Source: Candidatus Nanoarchaeia archaeon
GTDB taxonomy: Archaea; Nanobdellota; Nanobdellia; Woesearchaeales; WJIZ01
DNA: 64,000 nt
Assembly (NCBI GenBank): GCA_028279765.1
Contig: JANQND010000019.1
Coordinates: 1-64,000, forward strand
Reading direction: 5' to 3'
The position numbers and the translations under genes are program-made. Each line of letters begins with the position of its first letter. The stretch's first letter is position 1. Of the stretch, positions 19,001 through 26,011 are shown piece after piece. The notes below the pieces were generated by a model that saw only the letters and a program-made list of their open reading frames with translations, did no database searches and had not been told where the DNA came from.

Positions 19001-19502
19001 TGCCTGAAATTTCCTCTATGAGTAATCGCCGATCATTGGTTGACATATCACAAAAACGGACGATGTCCCCCTGAAGAATGATGTTGTACCCGTCCGGGTC
19101 AATTTTTGCAAGGCCGAGCAAGTCTACGATTTGCTGCCTTGTTCTGACTTGGTCGTTTATTTTGTAGATAGATTGCCCGTTCGATTTTATTATTCTGGTA
19201 ATCTTTACTTCTGTTTCTTCCGTGGGAAAGGTCTTGTCTTTGTTGTCGAAGAAAATGCTTACTTCCCCTTTTTTGTGCGGGTTCTTTGACTTTCCTCCAT
19301 TATAGATGAGATTTGCTGATTTCTCTGCGCGCATAGACTTTGAGCCTGATTTTCCCAATACAAAGGTGAGAGAGTCCAGCACATTGCTTTTTCCGGACCC
19401 GTTCGGGCCTAATACACAATTATAGTGTTCTCCGAATACTAGCTCGGTGTATTTTGCGAATGATTTGAAGCCCTGCATGACGAGCTTGTTTATTTTTGTC
19501 AT
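16005..19502 (-). CDS. smc: Chromosome segregation ATPase SMC
   Basis: 1165 residues, the standard SMC length. The N-terminal ATPase head has QGFKSFAK and GPNGSGKSN (about residue 33). A long coiled coil follows, then a hinge (about 500-650, with TPGIYGTVSELG and GGFRDKKRTG), the return coiled coil, and the C-terminal head with signature LSGGEKTMTALAF and Walker B FYILDEVDAALD. It forms a ring that organises and compacts the chromosome. No ScpA/kleisin gene is adjacent in the window. The ATG at 19502 fits the family N-terminus. Confidence 0.95.
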   Translation of the reverse strand: MTKINKLVMQGFKSFAKYTELVFGEHYNCVLGPNGSGKSNVLDSLTFVLGKSGSKSMRAEKSANLIYNGGKSKNPHKKGEVSIFFDNKDKTFPTEETEVKITRIIKSNGQSIYKINDQVRTRQQIVDLLGLAKIDPDGYNIILQGDIVRFCDMSTNDRRLLIEEISGISIYEEKKQKALTQLNKVEERLKEAEIILSERQTYLKELKKDRDQALKFKELSDNVKKFKASLCKLHLDKNEKDSTELKEKIDKNTQALQQISEKVEKFKEEISQKKEKIETITKEIEQKGEGDQVSLNREIENIKIEMTKKNSRIETLNTETQKIDQRKQDLEKDQQEVNERIEKITKEKGELNTKKSDLEKERTGITEKIKAFKQKNNVESAEGIEKRIDEIDKRLEELSKEIHILRETQHNALREKDKVDHELSALASAMEKVAQIEKEHKQQMDEVKEKRSEFKKTTLELNKRLDEESHLTAKLNDARNKLHLSREELAKLNARNLSIKEFSLRDTAIKEVLKRKNETPGIYGTVSELGKVDSKYSLALEIAAGSRIKSIVVEDDKIAADQIKFLRANKLGTATFLPLSKIKPKGVDEKAKSLIKAKGSHGVATDLVSYDSKFKKIFSYVFGDTVVVDNLDAMRRLGIGKAKMVTLEGDLADTAGAMRGGFRDKKRTGMGFSEAKLDKDIQSYESNVSELEGSISGFESRRKEIESVITDLRSKKAELEGEIIKAEKSLHLDSSDLSLSQKKSKDLKEKEASLEKEINEIQDTISEKNKELATLKIERGEHRSKIVQLREPTLIAELSTYEEKSRQLTEQIMSTDVQTKNMDVQLKDIFLPQIEKTKSILKQIEKEESVFKKEAEDLTKEVQSTGTELKKKEEEAKAFYAAFKESFHQRSLLSEQISKHESQIAMEMQKSRELEIKNNTLSIKNAEVSATLAGLQEEFSQYGEVELDKEKNEEQLKYQLQRFEKMKEEVGTVNMRALEIYEQIEKEYGKLLEKKDTLGKEKEDVEQMMTQIDAKKKELFMKTYDSVNEEFQKIFLSLSKKGEASLELENKEDPFAEGARIKVRLSGQKFLDIRSLSGGEKTMTALAFIFAIQEHDPASFYILDEVDAALDKHNSEKLAKLIRSYSTKAQYIIISHNDSIISEADSLYGVSMDEHGMSKVVSLKV

Positions 19503-19540
19503 GGTTTTCTTTTATTTATGGAACAATTTTCTTATGAAAG

Positions 19541-19652
19541 AGCAACAATAATGATGGCAGACGGATTTTCTTTCAGAAAATCCTACGAACCACTCCGAAG
19601 GAGCCAACCCTCGGTTCGTCTGCATCATTGTTGCCTGCGTCATTGTTGTTGC
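19541..19652. repeat. Multi-hairpin palindromic element E2
   Basis: Outer arms AGCAACAATAATGATGG and CATCATTGTTG, then GCAGACG/CGTCTGC, enclose hairpins GGATTTTC-tttca-GAAAATCC, a junction CTA, and CGAACC...GGTTCG capped by CTCCGAAGGAG. It shares the order AGACG, hairpin, CTACGAA, TTCGTCT with element E3 at 27140. No coding potential. Confidence 0.65.
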
Positions 19653-19669
19653 TGTGGTTTATTGGGATT

Positions 19670-19843
19670 TTACTTCGTTTTCTTGTTCTTTTTCTTAGTT
19701 ATTTTTATGCATTCCTCTTCTGTATCCAATATAATAGTAATAGGGTCGCCTTCCCTGAGATCAAGAGAATCAATAATAGGATTAGGGATTTTTATTCTGT
19801 TTTCTTTTTGCAGAACTTTATCGTTGAATATGATTTCTTTCAT
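19670..19843 (-). CDS. AbrB/SpoVT-like swapped-hairpin microprotein
   Basis: 57 residues, too short for the ORF track. The sequence MKEIIFNDKV... ENRIKIPNPIIDSLDLREG DPITIILD has the AbrB-type pattern: two strands, IKIPNPIIDSLDLREGDPI (compare 'IPKEIRERLGLKEGD') and a final strand CIKITKK, followed by a lysine tail. Such proteins dimerise and bind DNA, often as antitoxins or regulators of nearby genes. No toxin-like partner is next to it. The start and stop are unambiguous, and there is a Lys-rich tail that could contact DNA. A similar gene lies at 51480. Confidence 0.7.
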   Translation of the reverse strand: MKEIIFNDKVLQKENRIKIPNPIIDSLDLREGDPITIILDTEEECIKITKKKNKKTK

Positions 19844-19965
19844 GGTCTTTTTTCAGACTTTTTAAGGGATTTATCTATTCTTTTTTATGGGTTTTTAAAG
19901 GTTTTGAAAAGTACTTGATAAGAAATGCGATACACTATATGATACTAATAATAAAATAAGAAAGA

Positions 19966-20610
19966 CTAGAAATCTCCCAGAGAACTTTGCTCTTTTTTCT
20001 TGAGCACTTTTTTGTATGACTCCCAGCTTTTTCTGAAGATGTCAGGAAAATCACTATAGTGATCATGCAAGAATTTCTGTGTGAGTGGATCTGAGGGATA
20101 GCCTGAGCCGAAGTTTATGCCGATTTCTTTTTTTATTTTTTCAATTTCCCTATCCCGTGTTACTTTCGCCAAAATGGATGCTGCTGAGACCACCACGTAA
20201 TTGAAATCCGCTTTGTGCTCCACTACCAGATCTGTTTCCTTGTCCAGCTTATCTTTGAGGTATGCGGTGTATTTTGGAATATTGTTTGAGGGTGCATCAA
20301 CAATGGCTTTTTCTGGCTGTAGCTCATTGAGTATTTCTGCAGTGCAGTCTGCTTCCAGCCAGTTGAGATTTGAAGAGTCTGACCCAAGCGTTTCATCAAT
20401 TTCCTGAGGAGATACCTTGATTATGCTGTATTGGTCAACTATTTCCTTTACTTTATCGAAAAGTAGCTCGCGTTGCCTTGGAGAGAGAAGCTTAGAATCC
20501 TTTATTCCCAGACCTTCGAGCTTTTTTTCGTCTGCTATCTTTACTCCAGCAACAACTAAGGGGCCTATGAGCGGTCCCCTGCCAGCCTCATCAATTCCTG
20601 CGATTATCAT
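19966..20610 (-). CDS. rnhB: Ribonuclease HII
   Basis: 214 residues from the ATG at 20610. Catalytic motifs are AGIDEAGRGP (Asp and Glu), GIKDSKLLS, AIVDAP and an SAASILAKVTRD segment, with GSGYPSDP near the end. It cuts RNA in RNA-DNA hybrids and at single ribonucleotides in DNA. The track start (20631) adds seven residues, but a CTTTAAGAAG box about 27 nt before 20610 supports the shorter, leaderless form, which begins exactly with the conserved IIAGIDEAGRG. The C-terminus KKEQSSLGDF resembles the PCNA-binding tail of archaeal RNase HII. Confidence 0.93.
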   Translation of the reverse strand: MIIAGIDEAGRGPLIGPLVVAGVKIADEKKLEGLGIKDSKLLSPRQRELLFDKVKEIVDQYSIIKVSPQEIDETLGSDSSNLNWLEADCTAEILNELQPEKAIVDAPSNNIPKYTAYLKDKLDKETDLVVEHKADFNYVVVSAASILAKVTRDREIEKIKKEIGINFGSGYPSDPLTQKFLHDHYSDFPDIFRKSWESYKKVLKKKEQSSLGDF

Positions 20611-20670
20611 TTGCAAAAAGAGCGTATGCATCTTCTTAAAGGTTTTGAAATTCGAGGAGAAGTGAACAAA

Positions 20671-20683
20671 AAGCTTTATAAAA
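20671..20683 (+). promoter_or_regulatory. TATA box of initiator tRNA
   Basis: AGCTTTATAAAAC lies about 30 nt before the tRNA 5' end at 20707. Confidence 0.55.
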
Positions 20684-20753
20684 CGAGTTAGGTTTCAGAA
20701 GAGCATAGCGGGGTAGGGCTGCCAGGAGTGCCCGGAGGGCTCATAACCCTCAG

Positions 20754-20784
20754 ATTGTGCAAGTACCCGCTTGCACCAGAGGAA
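20754..20784 (+). other. tRNA-Met intron 1 (variable loop)
   Basis: A 31-nt intron with inner stem GTGCAAG/CTTGCAC and a canonical four-pair central helix CCTC/GAGG flanked by three-base bulges AGA and AAG. Confidence 0.8.
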
Positions 20785-20798
20785 GTCGGAGGTTCAAA

Positions 20799-20828
20799 AG
20801 ACGGACTCTGTTTGAGTTTTTCGGAAAG
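20799..20828 (+). other. tRNA-Met intron 2 (T loop)
   Basis: A 30-nt intron with inner stem GACGGACTC/GAGTTTTTC. The central helix TTCA/GGAA has three pairs and one mismatch. Splicing restores the T loop TTCAAAT. The downstream exon is the 14-bp sequence repeated at 21706. Confidence 0.7.
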
Positions 20829-20842
20829 TCCTCTCCCCGCTA

Positions 20843-21568
20843 TCATGGCGTGGTCTCCTGCCACGCCTTTATTTTCCTTAAATGTTTAGGGTTCCAAAAC
20901 CCTATGTATTTCATCCATTTTTCGAGATTCTTTTTTCCATTTATTTCTATCCTGTTTATTAAGGAATAACCTGATCTAAATCTATTGTCTTCTTGTCGAT
21001 AATTATATACTTCATAGAATGCAAAACCGAGCCTTTTTAGTTCTAGGGAGATTTCCTTTATGAAATCCTTTGAATCCGAGGATGCAGAGATGCAAGGATA
21101 GATTTCCTTTTTCTTGAAAGTTATACAGAAATCAGTATCGGCTACTCCACGAATGAATGGGACTACTAGCTCTTCATCCCGTATTATTTTGGGAATTTTT
21201 AGCTTTCCTTTTTTTGGGCCAATAGGAAGGTCAAATACTCGAGAAAAATATTCAATCAATAACTTAGAATAAATGTAAAATCCATAGGTTTTCCCTGAGT
21301 CCTGAGACTTATTGTTTATTGAGAGATTGAATAGATTCTCAAATAATTTTGATAGGACAATATCATAGAATTTCTTTTCATCCTTTGGATTCCCTACACA
21401 TTTAATTCGATAATCTCCTTTTTCCTTTCGCACAAAAATATTACCATCCCCTGAAAGAACCCCTACTAGATAAGCTAATTCTCTCGATATATTTTTTGGG
21501 ATGGTAATTCTCTTTGACCCTCTTTCTCCTAAAGAGGTTAAGTGGTGAATGGTTTCTTCATATTTCAT
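20843..21568 (-). CDS. LAGLIDADG homing endonuclease
   Basis: 241 residues with both LAGLIDADG helices: LAYLVGVLSGDGN (about residues 31-43) and VPFIRGVADTDF (about 136-147); the acidic residues ending each motif are the expected catalytic ones. It is a monomeric two-motif enzyme that would cut a long DNA site to spread itself. It runs antisense to the initiator tRNA, and its TGA stop begins at the very next base after the tRNA discriminator. A TATA box (CCTATATAAATAG, about 21610-21621) gives it its own promoter. It is flanked by 14-bp copies of the last tRNA exon. Confidence 0.9.
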   Translation of the reverse strand: MKYEETIHHLTSLGERGSKRITIPKNISRELAYLVGVLSGDGNIFVRKEKGDYRIKCVGNPKDEKKFYDIVLSKLFENLFNLSINNKSQDSGKTYGFYIYSKLLIEYFSRVFDLPIGPKKGKLKIPKIIRDEELVVPFIRGVADTDFCITFKKKEIYPCISASSDSKDFIKEISLELKRLGFAFYEVYNYRQEDNRFRSGYSLINRIEINGKKNLEKWMKYIGFWNPKHLRKIKAWQETTP

Positions 21569-21705
21569 TTTGATTGGTCAAATAATTGATACTTTGTAAA
21601 TGATTTCTATTTATATAGGCCACACAGGAAAACCTTGTCCAGTGCTAGTGCCTGAATGAAAGAATTATTTGAAAGTTCTCCAATATCCTATTGAAATATG
21701 AGAAA

Positions 21706-21719
21706 TCCTCTCCCCGCTA
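21706..21719 (+). repeat. Second copy of the last exon of tRNA-Met
   Basis: TCCTCTCCCCGCTA is identical to 20829-20842, the exact exon downstream of the T-loop intron. It is followed by CTCTTTTTC, a T-run that would suit a tRNA terminator, whereas the proximal copy has none. This suggests the distal copy marks the original gene end and that about 860 bp with the endonuclease gene was inserted. Confidence 0.8.
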
Positions 21720-21747
21720 CTCTTTTTCATCCTATCAAAGAAATCAA

Positions 21748-22317
21748 TTATTGATCTTCAGGGAACATCAGATCATTTACGGTCTTGGTCACTTTCGAGA
21801 TTATTTTCTTAAATCCAGTAACTTCGAAATGTCGCACTATTCGTGCTTCTTCATTGAATTCCAAACTCGTCTCAATGTTCTCATACTGCACATAGATGAT
21901 CTTCTTGTTATATAGTGCAGAGAAATCGCAGTTATAGGCAATTGCCCTGTTTCCCTCCAGAGAGATATGCGAACAGGCAGGAGTGCTTACGTTTATGAGC
22001 TTTGATCTCCCCATGGTAAAAAAGATGGATGTCTCATCACCGTTGTATTGTGTTTCGCATCTGAAGTTGGCATCAGTATAACAGTTATCAATCAGGTACG
22101 TTCTTTCAACCGGATTATCTTTGTTGATGATGTCCCAAAAGAGCTCTGAAGTAAAAAGAAGGAGGAGTAGTGCTATGCATACGATAAGGGTTACCAGGCC
22201 TGCTGCTTTTCGCAAGTGAAATGTCCTTTGCTTGTCAGCAAGATCTTTATTTACTTCCTTTCTTATTTTATCCATCTCTTTTCGAATTTCTTCCTGAGAG
22301 GGCATTTCACCTACCAT
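21748..22317 (-). CDS. Single-pass membrane protein, unknown function
   Basis: 189 residues from the ATG at 22317 (track start 22326). A charged N-terminal helix (EEIRKEMDKIRKEVNKDLADK) lies in the cytoplasm. One membrane helix (GLVTLIVCIALLLLLFTSELFW, about 41-62) precedes an extracellular beta-rich domain with cysteines in pairs (DNCYTDANFRC; PACSH...YNCDF). I recognise no family. An AT-rich TATTTAATTA box lies about 29 nt before 22317, which favours that codon. Confidence 0.65.
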   Translation of the reverse strand: MVGEMPSQEEIRKEMDKIRKEVNKDLADKQRTFHLRKAAGLVTLIVCIALLLLLFTSELFWDIINKDNPVERTYLIDNCYTDANFRCETQYNGDETSIFFTMGRSKLINVSTPACSHISLEGNRAIAYNCDFSALYNKKIIYVQYENIETSLEFNEEARIVRHFEVTGFKKIISKVTKTVNDLMFPEDQ

Positions 22318-22411
22318 ACCTCTCATTTTGAGAGAAAGGTTATTTAATTATTTCTAAAATAAAGAGTTTCGTATTAAAAGAGGATAGGCTTATTCGTACT
22401 GCTAAGAATTT

Positions 22412-23011
22412 TCAGTTGCTTGGACTGTCTATAAAGTGCATGACCTCCTTATATACCATCTCGGGTACATAAGAGGAGCCTCTGAGGTTTTCTATTCCGT
22501 TGAGTCTAGCCATTCTATCGTATTCCTGGATGTCCAATCTTTCAAGAGAGCTATCCGTATCATCACAAAGAAAAGCTGTGACTGTGTTTTCAGCATGACT
22601 GATGTCAATTCTTGCAATCCAGCCATTTCTTCCATCATAAAAAACAATAGACTCAGCACTAATTTTTCCTTCGTTAATTATTCTATCAGCATGCTGATCA
22701 TAGCTGCTTAATTTTTCACTTGAAAAAACTTCGTAATCTAAGATTAAGCCAGAAGGAGTTTCGGCTGACCTTCGATAGAAAGGAACATGTCCATCGGCTA
22801 CATCTTGCTGATATGAGGATAAATTGAGGCCGGGGTTTCTAAGCCAGCCTTCATCATCTGTCTTTGGATAGTTTTCAACGGTATCATTTCCATGTTCATC
22901 ATCAATATCGCTACCTACCATTATTTCTTCATAATATACCCTTCTCCCTAGGGATTTATTCATTGCCTGGAGTCCTTCTTCAAGAAGAGCTTCCAGAGGT
23001 GTTTTCTTCAT
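22412..23011 (-). CDS. Hypothetical soluble protein
   Basis: 199 residues, acidic, without signal peptide or membrane helix. The N-terminus has a helix (TPLEALLEEGLQAMNKSLGRR), then a mixed region with IVFYDGRNGWIARIDISHAENTVTAFLCDD that looks like paired beta strands. I do not recognise a family. A TTTTTTAAAAGAA box about 26 nt before the ATG supports this start and a leaderless mRNA. Its downstream neighbour is the single-pass membrane protein in the same direction, about 90 nt away. Confidence 0.6.
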   Translation of the reverse strand: MKKTPLEALLEEGLQAMNKSLGRRVYYEEIMVGSDIDDEHGNDTVENYPKTDDEGWLRNPGLNLSSYQQDVADGHVPFYRRSAETPSGLILDYEVFSSEKLSSYDQHADRIINEGKISAESIVFYDGRNGWIARIDISHAENTVTAFLCDDTDSSLERLDIQEYDRMARLNGIENLRGSSYVPEMVYKEVMHFIDSPSN

Positions 23012-23070
23012 AATCTTTTTAGAGTGCCTATTCTTTTAAAAAAGAGTATGCTGTTTACTCCAAAAAATAC

Positions 23071-23131
23071 GCTGCGAAGAGATCACCACATAAGGGTTTC
23101 ACCCTTTTCAACCCAAGCTTTCTTCGCAAGC
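23071..23131. repeat. Palindromic element E6
   Basis: Arms GCTGCGAAGA and TCTTCGCAAGC enclose an internal hairpin AAGGGT-ttc-ACCCTT. It sits between a protein gene promoter and tRNA-Ser. Its architecture is like the larger elements E2-E5. Confidence 0.5.
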
Positions 23132-23153
23132 TCAGAAAGAATGAAAGAAAAAA

Positions 23154-23276
23154 CGCCGCGGATGGGATTTGAACCCACACGTCCATACGGACACAAGATG
23201 TTTGTGGTATTGTAAGTCTCTAAAGAACTTTCAGCTCTTAGCAATCTTGCGCAATACCAGATTATGCGACCACGGC
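23154..23276 (-). tRNA. tRNA-Ser(GCU), intron-containing
   Basis: Acceptor GCCGTGG/CCGCGGC with discriminator G (serine identity), and a long variable arm of class II type (GTGTCCGTATGGACGT). The anticodon arm is CAAGA TTGCTA-A TCTTG with anticodon GCT, and the T arm has GGGTTCAAATCCC. About 39 nt between loop positions 37 and 38 form an intron. Loop bases TTG can pair with CAA near the intron's 3' end. A TTTAAA box near 23300-23309 is suitably placed upstream. Confidence 0.85.
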
Positions 23277-23319
23277 ATAAGAGGAGAGAGTGAATAGTCG
23301 ATTTAAAAGATTTGTGGAA

Positions 23320-23331
23320 ACTTTTATATAA
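23320..23331 (+). promoter_or_regulatory. TATA box, leaderless promoter
   Basis: ACTTTTATATAAAG is centred 26 nt before the ATG at 23353. Confidence 0.65.
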
Positions 23332-23352
23332 AGACTGACCACATATTGTCGT

Positions 23353-25335
23353 ATGAAAAGAGGGGTTCTCATCGTGTTTTTCCTGCTTATTCCTCTTTGC
23401 CATGCAGACTGGTATCTTACTTCTGAGCAGGCAGACATTGACCTTCAGATTAGCGGTAGTTTTGACATACAGCAGGAATCGAGTGCAAGCTCGCTGCAGC
23501 ATGTACTGGTGAACCTTACCTGGCTTCCTCTGGATAGCTCCCGTCAAAAGGTGAAGAGCCTATCTACCAGCCCTGAAGCGCAGTTATCTGATGAATCAGT
23601 GGTCTACAAGTGGGAAAGCCCTTCCTATCGTTCGCATAATTTTGCTTTAAACTCCCGCGTGACCCTTACCAGTGATTTTCAAAAGATAAACAAAAAGGTC
23701 CGGTTTCCTATCGCCAGCGTACCGCAGGAATATCTTGCGTATACCAGGCCGTCAGAGACTATTGATTCTGATCATGAAGGTATTGTGCGTCTTGCGAATT
23801 CTCTTGCAGAAGGAGAAGATGACCTTGCTGTTGTGGTTCACAAAATTGCTGTCTGGACAAATCAGAATATTGATTATAACCTTAGTACGCTTACGGCTTC
23901 CGTTTCCAAGCCTGCCAGCTGGGTTTTTGAGAACAGAAGAGGAGTGTGCGATGAGCTTACCAATCTCTTCATTGCTATGCTTCGATCGTTAGGGATTCCA
24001 GCAAAGTTTATTTCAGGAGTTGCTTATACTGAATCGGAATTATTTCCTGAGCGGTGGGGACCCCATGGATGGGCTGAAGTTTATTATCCCGGAGTGGGGT
24101 GGGTTTCTTATGATGTTACGTATGGTGAGATGGGCTACATTGATATGGGCCATATTAAGCTGAATGAAATGGTTGATGCACAAAGCTCAACAGTGAAGTA
24201 CAGCTGGCTGGGAAGAAATGTTAATGTCAAGACCAGTCAGATAGATATTGATGCACAACTGGTAGAGTTTGATGGAATACATGATGAGGGGGTACGTGTC
24301 GATTTAGAGGTAGAGAAGAATGAAGTCGGCTTTGATTCTTTCAATGCTGTTCGTGCGACAGTAAAAAATGATAATGAATATTATATCTCTCAGGGGCTTT
24401 ATCTTTCGCAGACTCAGGGAGTTGAGATACATGGGCCGCTTAGCCAGTTTGTTCTCCTGGGACCTTCTGAACAAAAGCACGTTCACTGGATTGTTAGTAT
24501 CGGTGAGCTGGATCCCGGGTATCGGTACACATTCCCGGTAAGCGTGCGAACATTGTCTAATAAGACTACGCGAACGGAGTTTTATTCCCGATCCAGCGAG
24601 GTGCAGTTTTCCAAAGAAGATATCGAACTTCTTCTTTCAGCATATGAGAATAGTGCAAAAAAGAACTACAAGGGAAAGCTGGATGTTGAGTGCCTTGCTG
24701 AGAAGAGAGAATTTTATCTTTCTGAAAAAAATAGTGTGCAATGCTCGCTTCAAAACGATGGAAACGTGTTCTTTGAATCTCTGCAGGTGTGCCTTAAAGA
24801 AGAGTGCAAAGAAATAGCGCTTGAGATTTCAAAAACCAAGGAAGTCTTTTTTGATCTTGAAGAGCAGGAAGAAGGAAAAAAAGAAGAGATTGTAAGCGTC
24901 AAGGGAGAAGGAGCCTCTGCTATCAGTACTGTCGAGTACGTAGCCCTTGATGAGCCAAGCATTACTATTATTAATATTACTCATCCTGAGCAGGTTGAAT
25001 TCGAGAATTCATTTGTCTCCTCCTTTACCCTGAAGAAAGAATCGTTTTCCAATCCGGTTGATGTGGAAGTTTCTTTAGTACAGAATGGACAGAGGAAAAC
25101 CTGGACTATTGATGCCATGAGCGAGGATAGAGTTTTCTCTATTGATATGAACGCGAAGAACCTCATTGCAGGAAAAAATGCGTACTCTATTGATGTTACC
25201 TACTATGATCAAAGAGGAAAGGCTTATACCACATCAGAGCAATTCGAGATTGAACTTGTGAATTTGAGTATAGGGCAGCAAGTACTGGCTTTTTTGAACA
25301 GGCTTGCTTCTTTGCTGAATTTCGGAAATAACTGA
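23353..25335 (+). CDS. Secreted transglutaminase-like protein
   Basis: 660 residues with a signal peptide (about 1-18, ending PLCHA). Residues about 150-265 form a transglutaminase-like cysteine protease fold with the triad visible: RRGVCDELTNLF (Cys, about 198), WGPHGWAEVYY (His, about 237) and VSYDVTYGE (Asp, about 253). The remaining C-terminal 380 residues are several beta-sandwich, CARDB-like segments, with cysteine pairs near 440-485. There is no terminal membrane anchor. Such proteins hydrolyse or cross-link peptide bonds outside the cell; the target is unknown. Convergent with 25339. Confidence 0.85.
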   Translation: MKRGVLIVFFLLIPLCHADWYLTSEQADIDLQISGSFDIQQESSASSLQHVLVNLTWLPLDSSRQKVKSLSTSPEAQLSDESVVYKWESPSYRSHNFALNSRVTLTSDFQKINKKVRFPIASVPQEYLAYTRPSETIDSDHEGIVRLANSLAEGEDDLAVVVHKIAVWTNQNIDYNLSTLTASVSKPASWVFENRRGVCDELTNLFIAMLRSLGIPAKFISGVAYTESELFPERWGPHGWAEVYYPGVGWVSYDVTYGEMGYIDMGHIKLNEMVDAQSSTVKYSWLGRNVNVKTSQIDIDAQLVEFDGIHDEGVRVDLEVEKNEVGFDSFNAVRATVKNDNEYYISQGLYLSQTQGVEIHGPLSQFVLLGPSEQKHVHWIVSIGELDPGYRYTFPVSVRTLSNKTTRTEFYSRSSEVQFSKEDIELLLSAYENSAKKNYKGKLDVECLAEKREFYLSEKNSVQCSLQNDGNVFFESLQVCLKEECKEIALEISKTKEVFFDLEEQEEGKKEEIVSVKGEGASAISTVEYVALDEPSITIINITHPEQVEFENSFVSSFTLKKESFSNPVDVEVSLVQNGQRKTWTIDAMSEDRVFSIDMNAKNLIAGKNAYSIDVTYYDQRGKAYTTSEQFEIELVNLSIGQQVLAFLNRLASLLNFGNN

Positions 25336-25338
25336 AGT

Positions 25339-26010
25339 TTATTTTATTTTTATCGCGATGAGGTTTCCCTGCTCGTTGTACTCCAGTCTCCAGATTTGCT
25401 GATTGTCTTTTGTGAAATGATATCCTAAGTCCGGATTTGCATCGGTTGATGCATGGCAAATACTGCTTTTGCCGACTGCAACTAGTCCTCTTATGAATAA
25501 AGCGTCCGATGAAGGTACGGTACTGTCTGTCCAGGGATTTCCTTCTGCGCACCAGGAGTTATCAATGATTCCTCCTTTAAATCCACCTCCTGAGCCACCC
25601 CTTCCCGACCCTGCAGACCCTGAGCCATCTAACCCTATTCCTCCTCCTGCTCCCTCAATTCCTTGTTGATCATCCGCAGAAGAATCATCTAAGATACTTA
25701 AGCTATCAACCTCGTTTATATCTAAAGGATTAGAACGTAGAGGATTGAAGGATGTGTTGAAGAAAAAGAGTATCAACAAGAGAAGAATTATTGGCACGAC
25801 AGTAAGAATAAAGCGCGCTTTGTGATGCGGGGATTTTCCTCTGCCTTTTTGGGTGAGCAGATCGGGATGTTCTCTTTTCACATCCTGCATTCCGTGCTCT
25901 ACCACTACCCTGTTCCAGCCTCTTGAGATGAGCATTTGCCTGAGGTTTTCGGGAGTGTACCCTGTCTTGAGGGCATGCACGATGAATTTATTGAGTTCGT
26001 AGTTTGTCAT
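25339..26010 (-). CDS. Membrane protein with UBA-like domain and Gly-rich linker
   Basis: 223 residues. Residues 1-48 repeat the small helical unit seen in the 7874 and 51670 genes (FIVHALKTGYTPENLRQML then SRGWNRVVVEHGM). One membrane helix (FILTVVPIILLLLILFFF, about 68-85) is followed by a Gly/Ser-rich linker (about 120-148) and a C-terminal domain with two cysteines (NSWCAEG, SSICHAS), presumably extracellular. It starts one base after the stop of the pilin-like gene 26012-27046, so they form an operon. It may belong to the pilus or envelope system. Confidence 0.7.
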   Translation of the reverse strand: MTNYELNKFIVHALKTGYTPENLRQMLISRGWNRVVVEHGMQDVKREHPDLLTQKGRGKSPHHKARFILTVVPIILLLLILFFFNTSFNPLRSNPLDINEVDSLSILDDSSADDQQGIEGAGGGIGLDGSGSAGSGRGGSGGGFKGGIIDNSWCAEGNPWTDSTVPSSDALFIRGLVAVGKSSICHASTDANPDLGYHFTKDNQQIWRLEYNEQGNLIAIKIK

Positions 26011-26011
26011 T

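Larger units (their letters stand above)
20707..20842 (+). tRNA. Initiator tRNA-Met(CAU) with two introns
   Basis: Acceptor AGCGGGG/CCCCGCT with the A1-U72 pair of initiators, D stem GGGC/GCCC, anticodon arm GAGGG CTCATAA CCCTC (three G-C pairs next to the loop, an initiator hallmark). Intron 1 (20754-20784, 31 nt) sits in the variable loop: a perfect bulge-helix-bulge (CCTC/GAGG) whose removal leaves the consensus variable loop AGGTC. Intron 2 (20799-20828, 30 nt) sits in the T loop: removal gives GGAGG TTCAAAT CCTCT. The last exon is 20829-20842, ending in discriminator A. Mature length is 75 nt before CCA. Confidence 0.88.

Noticed and set aside
19518-19918. Plus-strand ORFs 19518-19865 and 19628-19918
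   Set aside because: They run through palindrome E2 and antisense to the AbrB-like gene; compositionally odd, with no start signals.
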